From the NCBI GenBank assembly GCA_045642705.1, contig JAZUJK010000016.1, forward strand, positions 1 to 64,000: a stretch of DNA of 64,000 nt. Direction: 5' to 3'. Shown piece after piece: positions 36,357 to 45,081 of the stretch. The translations under genes were made by a program, and so were the position numbers. The notes under the pieces are model-generated. The model was not told the origin of the DNA. It ran no database searches and saw nothing but the letters and a program-made list of their open reading frames with translations. Position 1 is the stretch's first letter; every line of letters starts with the position of its first letter. This stretch comes from UBA1227 sp045642705. GTDB lineage: Bacteria > Bacillota > Clostridia > Oscillospirales > Acutalibacteraceae.

Positions 36357-36431
36357 TGGCACCCCCTGCGGGAATCGAACCCACAACTAACCCTTAGGAG
36401 GGGTTTATTATATCCATTTAACTAAGGAGGC
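36357..36431 (-). tRNA. tRNA-Arg, anticodon CCU
   Basis: The 75-base minus-strand sequence folds as a tRNA. The acceptor GCCTCCT pairs with AGGGGGT (two G-T wobbles), the D stem is GTTA/TAAT, and the anticodon stem AACCC/GGGTT encloses the loop CTCCTAA with anticodon CCT, reading AGG. The T arm is GTGGGTTCGATTCCCGC, and the 3' CCA is encoded. No intron or variable-loop extension is present. It is the first gene of the unit leading to the CPBP protease and tadA. Confidence 0.95.
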
Positions 36432-36455
36432 GTATTTTTGGGCATACCCGCTTCA

Positions 36456-36461
36456 ATTATA
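36456..36461 (-). promoter_or_regulatory. Probable -10 element of the tRNA-Arg transcript
   Basis: A perfect TATAAT on the minus strand lies 24 bases before the tRNA 5' end, in a very AT-rich gap. The -35 is weak. No other -10 candidate stands closer. Confidence 0.5.
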
Positions 36462-36559
36462 CAGTATATATAATTAAATATCTACTATTAATTTTACCTA
36501 TAATAGGAGTATAATTAATAAGTAATTTTTTGTTATTTAGCGTTTAGGAGGCCATAAAA

Positions 36560-37633
36560 ATGACTAAACGAATTGTTTCTTTATTGCTCGTCTTTGTCTT
36601 CGTAATCTCTTTTGCTGCATGTAGCAAAGTGAGAACCGAGATGGAGGAACCAACTTCTGCTCCTACAACAGAAGCAAAAGAGGTTGGCACTAAAAACCCT
36701 CTAACAGGCGAGTCTGATTTCAATCAAGATTATGTTGGAAAGCGACCAATTGCTGTCACAATCCAGAACAATGTAATCTGCCGTCCACAGTGGGGACTCG
36801 GCTCTGCAGATATCACTATCGAAGCAGAGGTTGAAGGAACTGAGACCAAGTATCTCTGGGTATATTCAGATCCACACAAGCTCACCAAGGGTGGCCCATT
36901 TAGATCAGTTCGTGTTGACTTTGTCGAGATGGCTATGGGATTTGATGCAATTCTCGTTCACTGCGGTTGGTCATATGGTGTTCCTTATGGAGCAAAAGAA
37001 CTGCTCACCAAGACAGGTTATGACCACATAAATGGTGGAGACTATAGGGACAATGATGAAAATGGTATCATGTTCCGCTCTAGCACATCACCTAACGGAA
37101 AGCAAAAAGGACGCGAGTACCGCTCATACACCAAGGGCGATTCAATTGCAAAGGTACTCGCAACTTCTAAGTCTAAAATGCGTCAAGACATCAAGCAGGA
37201 ATATGCTCATCCATTCAGTTTCTACGATGAGAAAACAGCACTTCCTGGTGGCGCTTGCAACAAGATTAGTTTTAAGGTTGGCAAGCATAGTTACCATTTC
37301 GATTACAGCGATGGCCTCTACTATGGTAACTATGGCGACAAAGCTCTCAAGGACTATGACGGCAACAAATTTGCCGTAGAAAATGTCATCATTCTCTATA
37401 TCAACAGCGTCAAAGTAATGGATAAAAAAGGACGCGTGGACATGGATCTCTCCGGTGGTACTGGCGTAATCGCTTCCAATGGTACATATCAGAACATCAA
37501 GTGGACCAAGGGTGGCGCCAAGGAGATGTTCAAGTTCACTGATGAAAACGGAAATGAACTGAAGCTCAATGTTGGTAAGACATATATTGGTCTTGCAAGA
37601 AATTCCAATGCAGGCAAAACAGTAATCGCATAA
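36560..37633 (+). CDS. DUF3048 (YerB-like) lipoprotein
   Basis: This 357-residue secreted lipoprotein has a signal peptide of about 20 residues ending in a lipobox (SFAAC, Cys21), then a Thr/Pro/Glu-rich linker. The DUF3048 N-terminal domain follows (about residues 48-190: NPLTGE, RPIAVTIQNN, RPQWGLGSADI, WVYSDPHKLTKGGPFRSVR). The C-terminal domain (about 230-357) has FKVGKHSYHFDY and NVIILYINSV. Members occur in Bacillota cell envelopes with unknown function. The start has TTAGGAGG upstream. It is the first of three plus-strand genes ending with rsmA. Confidence 0.9.
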   Translation: MTKRIVSLLLVFVFVISFAACSKVRTEMEEPTSAPTTEAKEVGTKNPLTGESDFNQDYVGKRPIAVTIQNNVICRPQWGLGSADITIEAEVEGTETKYLWVYSDPHKLTKGGPFRSVRVDFVEMAMGFDAILVHCGWSYGVPYGAKELLTKTGYDHINGGDYRDNDENGIMFRSSTSPNGKQKGREYRSYTKGDSIAKVLATSKSKMRQDIKQEYAHPFSFYDEKTALPGGACNKISFKVGKHSYHFDYSDGLYYGNYGDKALKDYDGNKFAVENVIILYINSVKVMDKKGRVDMDLSGGTGVIASNGTYQNIKWTKGGAKEMFKFTDENGNELKLNVGKTYIGLARNSNAGKTVIA

Positions 37634-37669
37634 TTTGACTACAGTTAACCATAACTTGGAGGTTTTCAA

Positions 37670-38902
37670 TTGGAAAATAAAGGACGTAAAATTAGCTTTA
37701 GCTGGGCAGCGACTCTCGGAATCCTTTTCGCAACACTATTTATGATTCTCTTCGCAACAGCATATAAGCTTCCACAAATTTTCAAATATGAAGCCGATGT
37801 CGCTGGACGTATTAGTCAGAAAGATATGGCATTCCTTGAGAAGTCAGCAATAAACTCCGAGGATGAAGCACCGTATCTTGAATCAGGTCTTAGTGGCATA
37901 TATTACACGGGCACTGCTGACGGTAAAATTGCCTTCTACAAATTTAAAGATGGCAAGTATGAAAGATTTCATTCGTCAAGCACAATCAGTGTAAAATTGC
38001 CTGGCGCTACAAGCTCTACAGAGATAAATCTCATCTCTGCAAATGGCCAGACAATTGGACTCGGTGTATATAGCGATAAGCAGAGCAAGACATTCCCATA
38101 TGCCTTCATCAAAGTTATTCCTAACAAAGTTACGGACAACTATGACTATATCGCTTTTGTAGACAAGTCTATACCTGACTACTACAACAATACCAAGTCT
38201 TACGAGTCTGCTTATGCATTCTCTAAAGGAGACAAGGTTGAACTGATTTTCGATTTGGATGAAGATAAGGCATTTATTCCAATCGAGCTCATAGCAGAAC
38301 GAAACGATGGCTTCTACTACTTCACCAAGAATGATTTTGATGACTTTTACAGCCTCTATATCAAGAATACAATTCACGATAAGCCAGCTGTAATGTCAAG
38401 TGAAGTTGCTATCCCTTGTGCATTTAGCCGTGACAATGAGCTCTATATTTTAGAGCGCAACAAACAGTCCACAGCAGAATTTTGCTTGGCACTTGTATCA
38501 GGTTTCGAAAATACAATTCTCAAGGAATTCAATTATCCAGCAACAAGTTATGTTGTTAAGGGCAATTACATTCTCGACACAAATGGAAAAACTCTCTATG
38601 ATGTTCAAAGCGGTGCTGAGCAAGTAATCAATTCTGCAATAAGTCTTGCCGGAGTAGAGGACTTTTCAGTTTCCGAAGGAGCATCCAAACTCGCTCTTGC
38701 GGGAAAGTTCGCTGGAAACAATGAGAAATTATTCTTCTATGAATTCGCAACGGAAAAGATTTTAACTGTTGATAGTCACAATCTTTTCCTCTCAGGAAAT
38801 CCTAATATTTCATTTATTGGCAACTATGTTACATTCCTATCTCCTGCCAAGACAGCAGACAATGTAATCAATATTGCTATCAAATGGAATGACATTATGT
38901 AA
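37670..38902 (+). CDS. Membrane-anchored extracytoplasmic protein of unknown function
   Basis: This 410-residue protein has one N-terminal helix (about residues 12-32), then an extracytoplasmic region of about 375 residues. The region is mixed beta with many Tyr, Asn and Lys and has segments such as PYLESGLSGIYYTGTADG and YVVKGNYILDTNGKTLYDV that suggest a beta-propeller-like fold. No enzymatic motif was seen and no family is recognised. The TTG start is chosen because TGGAGG lies seven bases upstream. It sits between a DUF3048 lipoprotein and rsmA in one direction, so it probably acts in the envelope with the lipoprotein. Confidence 0.7.
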   Translation: MENKGRKISFSWAATLGILFATLFMILFATAYKLPQIFKYEADVAGRISQKDMAFLEKSAINSEDEAPYLESGLSGIYYTGTADGKIAFYKFKDGKYERFHSSSTISVKLPGATSSTEINLISANGQTIGLGVYSDKQSKTFPYAFIKVIPNKVTDNYDYIAFVDKSIPDYYNNTKSYESAYAFSKGDKVELIFDLDEDKAFIPIELIAERNDGFYYFTKNDFDDFYSLYIKNTIHDKPAVMSSEVAIPCAFSRDNELYILERNKQSTAEFCLALVSGFENTILKEFNYPATSYVVKGNYILDTNGKTLYDVQSGAEQVINSAISLAGVEDFSVSEGASKLALAGKFAGNNEKLFFYEFATEKILTVDSHNLFLSGNPNISFIGNYVTFLSPAKTADNVINIAIKWNDIM

Positions 38903-38911
38903 GGAAACAAT

Positions 38912-39757
38912 ATGTACAATTTATACGATATTGACACTATAAAATCCATTCTGCAAAAGAATGGATTTTCCTTCTCCAAGGCACTTGGACAGAATTTTAT
39001 TATAGATCCTGATGTGTGCCCTAATATGGCAGAAGCTGCTGTTCCAAGCGATAAATATGGTGTTCTCGAAGTAGGGCCAGGAATAGGCGTATTGACAGCC
39101 GAGCTTGCCAAGCGAGCAGCTAAGGTTGTTGCTATTGAACTTGACGACCGCCTACTTCCAATTCTCGATAAAACGCTTGCAGACTATAACAACGTCACCA
39201 TAATCCATGGCGACGTTATGAAAATAGATCTCTCAGAAACCATAGACAGGGAGTTCACAAATATGCCTGTTGTAATATGTGCCAACTTGCCATATTACAT
39301 AACCTCACCGGTGATAATGAAACTCCTCGAAAGCAATCTTAGAGCAGAATCTATAGTTGTAATGGTTCAAGCAGAAGCTGCAGATAGACTATGTGCGCAA
39401 GTTGGCACCAGAGACGCCGGCGCAGTCACAGTTGCCGTCAACTTCTATGCCGAGGCCGAGGAACTATTCTTCGTTCCTCGCGACTGTTTTATGCCAGCTC
39501 CCAAGGTTGATAGCAAGGTTATGCGCCTGTCTATAAGGCCAGAGCCAATTGATAATGTTGATGAAGATAAATTCTTCACAATGGTCAAAACAGGATTCAC
39601 CAAACGCCGCAAAACTATTATGAATTCACTGGTCTTTGGTCCTGTGACAAAAGAATCATTAAAACAGGTTCTTGATGAGCTCCAGATTTCGTCTACGGCG
39701 CGCATAGAGGAACTTTCGATGCAGAACTTACTGGATATCTATAAAAAGTTATTCTAA
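38912..39757 (+). CDS. rsmA: 16S rRNA (adenine(1518)-N6/adenine(1519)-N6)-dimethyltransferase
   Basis: This 281-residue KsgA/RsmA enzyme dimethylates two adenines in the 3' hairpin of 16S rRNA late in 30S assembly. The motifs are complete. They include SKALGQNFIIDP at the start, LEVGPGIGVLTAEL (SAM site), VAIELDD, and ANLPYYITSPVIM (catalytic NLPY), with a C-terminal helical domain (KTGFTKRRKTIMNSL). Length is normal. An AAGGAA ribosome site lies upstream. It is the last gene of its operon, followed by a strong terminator. Confidence 0.96.
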   Translation: MYNLYDIDTIKSILQKNGFSFSKALGQNFIIDPDVCPNMAEAAVPSDKYGVLEVGPGIGVLTAELAKRAAKVVAIELDDRLLPILDKTLADYNNVTIIHGDVMKIDLSETIDREFTNMPVVICANLPYYITSPVIMKLLESNLRAESIVVMVQAEAADRLCAQVGTRDAGAVTVAVNFYAEAEELFFVPRDCFMPAPKVDSKVMRLSIRPEPIDNVDEDKFFTMVKTGFTKRRKTIMNSLVFGPVTKESLKQVLDELQISSTARIEELSMQNLLDIYKKLF

Positions 39758-39772
39758 TAATTTAGGCATAAC

Positions 39773-39812
39773 AAAAGCCGCTCAGTGGTATCTCCACCGA
39801 GCGGCTTTTTTA
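39773..39812. terminator. Bidirectional terminator after rsmA
   Basis: The AAAAGCCGCTC / GAGCGGCTTTT stem continues, after one A-C mismatch, into GTGG/CCAC, with a five-base loop and a T-run on the plus side and a four-T run on the minus side. It is shared by rsmA and the convergent long operon. Confidence 0.92.
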
Positions 39813-39817
39813 TATAC

Positions 39818-41029
39818 TTATAATACTCCGTAAATATTTTGAACAAGGAACGATAACAAGATTGAAATAAGGCTTCCTGCGCCAATTATAGCTGAAACTA
39901 CAATTTTAAGTTTGTTAAGCTTAGGATTGTCCTTCAGTACAACATCATCAGGTCTAATAACCGGTGTCTCTCCATACTGTGGAGCAGCATAGCCGGTATT
40001 CATCCAGAGATTGAGCATACGGAAGAGTTCCTCGCATGCGCGATAGATCAATTGAGGAGGTGTCTCGCCAGGTTCAGCAATAAGTTTTGCTACATTGGCA
40101 TTCTCAGCATCAGCAATACATACATACATGAAATATTGATTCTGTCCATTCTCAGTTGTTGTTGAGAACACCTTAGTGATTGCTGCACCGATACTATTCT
40201 TGGAATTGATAAGAGCTCCCTTGGCCAAATTTACCGCATAATCTCTTGAGGTCATCTCACCTTTTTCTACTAAATATGGAGAAATGAATACAACTCCACC
40301 GAGATCTACAGCTGTCTTAGAAATATTTCCAATAAAATCAACTGTCTTGGTATTTGCGAGAGAAACTGTAAGGCCATTTGCGCGCAACTTATTAACGCAT
40401 TCTGAAATCAAAAGCGTATCATAGAGTTCCGCACGTGTCTCCTGTCTTACAACAGTTTCAGCGGCCTCTGCTCGTGCCAACCCGCTCATATCCTCTGTCA
40501 TTCCGCGAAGTGGATCTGTCGCTAGAACTGACAGGTCCATATTAGAGCGGACATATGAGAGCAGTGCCGCATTAATAATCTGATCTATGCGACGTACATC
40601 GAGAGGAAGGACAATTAGAAGTTGCTTCTTTACCTTTAATCCAAATCCAGAATTGATACCGTCCTGTGACAACAGTGGAGTCGCATTAACAGGAATATTT
40701 GAATGCGGCTCAACCTCATCGTCAAGCATTTCTGGATGGTTTTCAATTATCCAACTGCTTATATTCTTATTAGGCTTGCATTTCATTTGAAATGCATTGC
40801 AAATGAAATTCTTAAATGCCAGATAATAAGCAGGTTCTGCTGTAGCAACGATAATGCTATCCTCTGCTATCGCTGTTGCGAAATCGCTTAAGAATAGCTT
40901 CTCGCTTGAATAATTCTTGAACTCATACTTTTCATCCAAGATACCAGCAAAAGCATTTTCAATTGCAATTTGTGATTCTTTTATGCTCGCCGTCACTTCT
41001 GGGCAGAGCGAAAAAAGACTCAAAATCAT
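39818..41029 (-). CDS. Degenerate CinA-like protein with C-terminal membrane anchor
   Basis: This is a 403-residue protein. Its segment order resembles full-length CinA. ALDFATAIAEDSIIVATAEP stands where the N-terminal nucleotide domain has its TGG motif. PLLSQDGINSGFGLKVKKQL runs into LIVLPLDVRRID, where CinA has PGF...LPGVP. VSLANTKTVDFI replaces AESCTGG, and GALINSKNSIGAAITKVFST replaces the GIGITGVAGPG strand. The catalytic residues are changed at each site, so enzymatic activity is unlikely. A C-terminal transmembrane helix (about 377-398) anchors it with the bulk in the cytoplasm. It is the last gene of the long operon that also carries an intact stand-alone CinA C-domain (45082-45633). 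The homology is by eye and needs a profile search. Confidence 0.5.
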   Translation of the reverse strand: MILSLFSLCPEVTASIKESQIAIENAFAGILDEKYEFKNYSSEKLFLSDFATAIAEDSIIVATAEPAYYLAFKNFICNAFQMKCKPNKNISSWIIENHPEMLDDEVEPHSNIPVNATPLLSQDGINSGFGLKVKKQLLIVLPLDVRRIDQIINAALLSYVRSNMDLSVLATDPLRGMTEDMSGLARAEAAETVVRQETRAELYDTLLISECVNKLRANGLTVSLANTKTVDFIGNISKTAVDLGGVVFISPYLVEKGEMTSRDYAVNLAKGALINSKNSIGAAITKVFSTTTENGQNQYFMYVCIADAENANVAKLIAEPGETPPQLIYRACEELFRMLNLWMNTGYAAPQYGETPVIRPDDVVLKDNPKLNKLKIVVSAIIGAGSLISILLSFLVQNIYGVL

Positions 41030-41056
41030 TTGTTATCAACTACCTTGTGTCTAGAG

Positions 41057-43669
41057 TTATGATGGTTGCCACCTTGAATAAGTGACATATGGATTGCTTT
41101 GACCGCGTTTGTCATAGTAAGCCTGTGGATAACGCGGATTCTTGCAATATTCCACCTTGGACTGATCGATTTCCTCGCTCTCTCCTTCTCTTAGAAGTCG
41201 TCCAACTACAACGAGTCTTGCATTCTTAAACTCATATGTGCAAGTTGAGAGAGTAATCAGCTTATCATATGGCTGAATATCAACGCCTGTCTGATACAGT
41301 CTGCGCTGGTTGATTTCAGCTATATATGTGCCAAATGCATCAATTGACGACAAATTGGCGAATGTGTAATCAAAGAGGAAACCATTATCTCCCTCTGAAC
41401 TACCATTGGTGATATAAACACAATAAATCTTGTACTTATAATCTCCATAGAGAGTATTGAACTCAACGATAGGATTGTTTATAAATCCTTCTGTTTTCTT
41501 ATACTCATGAAGTGTTGCGAACATCTTGTTAGCTCTTACCATTGCATGGCCATATATAACAAGATTTCGATCTTCCTTAGTAATATCATTCTTGGAGCTT
41601 AGGAAAACTGTTCCATAAGAACTATTTTCCTTCTCAAAGTTGTGGTGCAAATAGTAATCATCATCTGAGCACTGAACAACAGGGTGATCAATGTTGAGGC
41701 CTGGTATACGAACCCAACCTACGATGTCCTGATTCTTGGCATATAGGTCTGCGAACTTTATATCCATACCAGATGGGAACTGTACATTCGGATACTTTGA
41801 ATAAATGGCTGCCCAGCTATCCTTAGACTCTTCACCAGTTTCCATCATATTAGATAGAGTGTCATCTACTTTTTGCTCACCTTTTACCCCGATAAATACA
41901 ATGAGGAAATATATTGCGCAAACAATAAGTGCAAGTGCAGCAACAAATGCTATGCACTTTCTTACTATTTCGAACTTGGAATCACCCTTGTGCGGTAAAA
42001 CTGCATAAAGAAATCCCTTAAAGCCTCTTGGTTTTTCTTCTCCTTCAAGATCCTCTGGCTCAGGTTCCTCCTTCACCTTTTTCTTTTTAGGAGTTTCCGA
42101 CTTGTTGGCCTTTTTTGCTGCACGCTTTGCTTCGCGTTCTTCACGACGCTCTGCTTTCTCTTTCTCGCGAGCAGCTTTTTTAAGAGCCTTATCATCCAAG
42201 TCCTCTGGTAAATCCTCACCGATTGTTGTTACGGATTCAACTACTGCATTAGATGGAGCAGTTGCGAAAATTGTTGCTATAGGCGCTACAGATGGTGCAG
42301 ATGCTTCTGCATTATTTATCTGAGCGCCTTTTGAAAAAGGGAAGAAAGGCTTATCCTCCTTCTCCTCTTTTGGAGTTTCAACAGGCTGTGGTGCAGGCTC
42401 TGCTGGCTGTTGTGCAGGTGCTGCACTAAATGTTGGTGCTGATGGCTTAGTTACATCCTTGTGAAGCTGTCCATCATCAAATCTATTTAGCATATTGTCC
42501 ATATTATTCCAATATGCATCATCTTTCGTTACAGGTGTCTCAGGAGCAGTAATATCATTGATTGTTGTGCCTGCTGGTGCATCAACTATTCTATCTGGCT
42601 GTGCAGGAGTTGCAGGTTCAACAACAAAATCGATTTTCTCTACTTCTGGTTCACTTTTTACTTCTGGAAGTGGAACCTCTGGTGCAGGTGTACCAAATAC
42701 AACCTGTGTCTGTGGCTCAGTTGGTGCAGCACTTGCAAAACTTGCAAATGTCTGAGCTGCTGGCTTCTCTGGTTCAAATGCTGGAGCTGGAGTTGGAGCA
42801 GGTGTCTCAATAACTGGAGCTGGAGCTGGAGTTTCTATAACTGGAGCAGGAGCTGGTGCTGGTGTAGGAGCTGGAGCCTCTACAACTGGAGCTGGTGCTG
42901 GTGCAGGCTCTGACGAAGTGCTAAGCGCATTCATCATGCCAGCCATAGATGCCATAAAGTCGCCACCTGTTGCAGGTGCTGCGGAACGATTAAGTGCTGC
43001 CTCTGCTTCTGCAAAGCGCTGGCTCTCTGCAACTGTCTGCTGCATTTCAGCTACTGATTTTGAATTTGAGAAAACATCAACATCATCTGCTGTCTTATTC
43101 TTAGATGCTTCTTCTACTTCACTCAAATCAAAACTCTTGATTGTAGAAGTAAACATTGCTTTATCATCATCTGATTTTGTATTTGCAGCTGCTTCTACAT
43201 CTGCAATATTAAGATTTGGAGTCTGAGCATTAAATGCGTTGAATGCAAATTCATCCTCTTCTTCTGAGGTTGTATCATCATCCATAAAACTACCAAAATT
43301 ATGTCCCATACTGATTGAATCGCCTTCGCCGAAACCATAATCAGCAAATCCTGGATTTTGGAGAATTACTTCTGGTTCTGGAGCAGCAGGTGCTGGTGCA
43401 GGCATTGGAGCCGGAGCATAGTACTGAGGCATTGGTTGGCCATAAGGCATCTGTTGTGGTGGTGCCTGATAATACTGAGGCATTGGCTGACCATAAGGCA
43501 TCTGCTGTGGTGGTACTTGATAATATTGTGGAGCCGGCTGGCCATATGGAACCTGCTGTGGTGGTACTTGATAGTACTGTGGCATTGGTTGCTGTGGCTG
43601 TTGCGGCTGCTGTGGTTGTTGTGGTTGTTGTGGTTGCTGTGGATAGTAGTTATTATTAAAATCTGACAT
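41057..43669 (-). CDS. Class B-like sortase with very long disordered cytoplasmic arm
   Basis: This is an 870-residue protein. Residues 1-110 are Gln/Pro/Tyr-rich repeats (PQQ, then PPQQMPYGQPMPQYY type). Residues 110-460 are Pro/Ala/Glu-rich with PAPAPAP runs, and about 490-545 are Lys/Glu-rich (AAREKEKAERREEREAKRAA). A transmembrane helix (about 572-596) is followed by an extracellular class B sortase domain (about 640-825). The catalytic residues are His708 (YGHAM), Cys810 (LSTCTYEF) and Arg818. The C-terminal 45 residues are Tyr/Pro-rich. The sortase domain is intact. Usual class B sortases are about 250 aa, so some 565 residues of intrinsically disordered cytoplasmic arm are unusual. It is cotranscribed with a Lys-rich membrane protein. 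Confidence 0.9.
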   Translation of the reverse strand: MSDFNNNYYPQQPQQPQQPQQPQQPQQPMPQYYQVPPQQVPYGQPAPQYYQVPPQQMPYGQPMPQYYQAPPQQMPYGQPMPQYYAPAPMPAPAPAAPEPEVILQNPGFADYGFGEGDSISMGHNFGSFMDDDTTSEEEDEFAFNAFNAQTPNLNIADVEAAANTKSDDDKAMFTSTIKSFDLSEVEEASKNKTADDVDVFSNSKSVAEMQQTVAESQRFAEAEAALNRSAAPATGGDFMASMAGMMNALSTSSEPAPAPAPVVEAPAPTPAPAPAPVIETPAPAPVIETPAPTPAPAFEPEKPAAQTFASFASAAPTEPQTQVVFGTPAPEVPLPEVKSEPEVEKIDFVVEPATPAQPDRIVDAPAGTTINDITAPETPVTKDDAYWNNMDNMLNRFDDGQLHKDVTKPSAPTFSAAPAQQPAEPAPQPVETPKEEKEDKPFFPFSKGAQINNAEASAPSVAPIATIFATAPSNAVVESVTTIGEDLPEDLDDKALKKAAREKEKAERREEREAKRAAKKANKSETPKKKKVKEEPEPEDLEGEEKPRGFKGFLYAVLPHKGDSKFEIVRKCIAFVAALALIVCAIYFLIVFIGVKGEQKVDDTLSNMMETGEESKDSWAAIYSKYPNVQFPSGMDIKFADLYAKNQDIVGWVRIPGLNIDHPVVQCSDDDYYLHHNFEKENSSYGTVFLSSKNDITKEDRNLVIYGHAMVRANKMFATLHEYKKTEGFINNPIVEFNTLYGDYKYKIYCVYITNGSSEGDNGFLFDYTFANLSSIDAFGTYIAEINQRRLYQTGVDIQPYDKLITLSTCTYEFKNARLVVVGRLLREGESEEIDQSKVEYCKNPRYPQAYYDKRGQSNPYVTYSRWQPS

Positions 43670-43674
43670 AACAC

Positions 43675-45078
43675 TTAATCCTCCTTATCCTGATATATTG
43701 CATATGAGTAAACATATTTTGTAACGAAATAGGTTCCAGAATTTTCTTCCTTTGCTTCCTCTTCCAATCTAGTAGACTTGATCAATATCGCAGTTGAGAT
43801 AATGAGCAAAATGATACAGATAAGAACGAGTCCCTTTCTTGCTGTTTCAAAGATATTGTCTTTATGAGTTGGAACAAACCACTCAACTATCTTAGGCAAT
43901 CTACGGAATCTCTTAGAAGTTTTCTTCTGCTTTGAAAATTCCTTCTTAGGAACAGGCTTTTTCTCAACATATGGAAGCTTAAACTCTGTTACATTGGTCT
44001 CAGCTTCTGTCTGTGGCTGTTCCTTCTTTTCTACTGGTTTCTTTTCAGCTGGCTTTTTAGTTGCCGGCTTCTTAGTAGCCGGTTTCTTAGCAGCTGGTTT
44101 CTTAGCAGTAGATTTCTTGGCGGTGGATTGCTTGCTTGGAGTCTTCTTAGCAGGTGCAGGTTTCTCCTCCGCTTTTGGTGCCTCTTGCTCTATGGTATCT
44201 GCAGGCACCTCAATATCAAAAATGAATATATTTTCATTTTCTGTCGGTGTAAGTTCAACCTTCTTCTTGGTTGTCTTTTTAGCCGGCTTTTTCTCTGCCG
44301 GTTTTTTCTCAGTAGGTTTCTTTTCAGCAGGCTTTTTCTCAGCCTTCTTCTCTTCTACCTTTTCCTCTACTGGTTCCTTCTCTTCTACCTTAGGTTCTTC
44401 AACTTTTGGTTTCTCAACCTTTGGTTCTTCAACAGATGGTTCCTCAGTCTTAGGCTCAGCCTCTTTTTTCTCAGCAGATTTTTTCTCAGTAGTTTTCTTT
44501 TCTGCTGGTTTTTTCTCTTCTGTTTTCTTTTCTGTGGCCTTCTTCTCAGCTGCTTTCTTTTCGGCAGCCTTAGTAACAGTCACTTCTTCATTTATCTTGG
44601 ATTCAATATCAGCAAGTGCTGATTCAAATTCCTCTTTAGAAGACTTGCTCTTGGATGTGGACTTCTTGGTAGTAGAAGTCTTTTTCTCAGCAGGTTCTTT
44701 CTTAGTTGTTGAAGTCTTCTTTTCAGTTGTCTTCTTTTCGGTTGTCTTCTTTTCTGCTGGTTTCTTTTCAGTAGTCTTTTTCTCTGCTGTTTCCTTCTTA
44801 GTTGTTGAAGCTTTCTTTTCGGTTGTCTTCTTCTCAGCAGGTTCTTTCTTGGTTGTAGAAGTCTTCTTTTCTGTTGTCTTCTTCTCGGCAGCAGTCTTTT
44901 TTTCTGCGGCAGGTTTCTTCTCTGCAGGCTCTTTCTTGGTCTTGGAAGTTTCCTTCTTAGTTGTTGAAGACTTCTTAGTGGTCTTTTTCTCAGCAGGTTC
45001 TTCTGCTACACCTTCAAGCGACAATTGCTCTGTAGGTTCTTCCACTACTTCTTCAATTTTTTTCTTAGTGTTTGCCAT
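43675..45078 (-). CDS. Lys/Glu/Thr-rich repeat protein with C-terminal membrane helix
   Basis: This 467-residue protein is dominated by repeats of AEKKTTEKK and TTKKEPAEKK type (residues 30-270). A less regular KKPTEKKPAEKKPA and AKKPATKKPA block (270-390) follows. This resembles histone H1-like or nucleoid basic tails in composition, but Glu keeps it nearly charge-mixed in the first part. A transmembrane helix (about 416-433) and a 34-residue C-terminal outside segment follow, so the repeats face the cytoplasm. Lengths of such repeats often vary between strains. The DNA is correspondingly repetitive. The start has AGGAGG upstream. It lies between a cinA-type gene and the sortase, four to six bases apart. 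Confidence 0.75.
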   Translation of the reverse strand: MANTKKKIEEVVEEPTEQLSLEGVAEEPAEKKTTKKSSTTKKETSKTKKEPAEKKPAAEKKTAAEKKTTEKKTSTTKKEPAEKKTTEKKASTTKKETAEKKTTEKKPAEKKTTEKKTTEKKTSTTKKEPAEKKTSTTKKSTSKSKSSKEEFESALADIESKINEEVTVTKAAEKKAAEKKATEKKTEEKKPAEKKTTEKKSAEKKEAEPKTEEPSVEEPKVEKPKVEEPKVEEKEPVEEKVEEKKAEKKPAEKKPTEKKPAEKKPAKKTTKKKVELTPTENENIFIFDIEVPADTIEQEAPKAEEKPAPAKKTPSKQSTAKKSTAKKPAAKKPATKKPATKKPAEKKPVEKKEQPQTEAETNVTEFKLPYVEKKPVPKKEFSKQKKTSKRFRRLPKIVEWFVPTHKDNIFETARKGLVLICIILLIISTAILIKSTRLEEEAKEENSGTYFVTKYVYSYAIYQDKED

Positions 45079-45081
45079 ACA

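Noticed and set aside
43315..43666. Plus- and minus-strand open frames in the PQQ repeat DNA of the sortase gene
   Set aside because: Low-complexity repeat DNA leaves several frames open. Only the sortase frame continues into a folded domain with a ribosome site.
41057..45078. Possible CRISPR array in the repetitive DNA
   Set aside because: The repeats are short codon-level repeats within coding sequence without constant spacers, and no cas genes are present.
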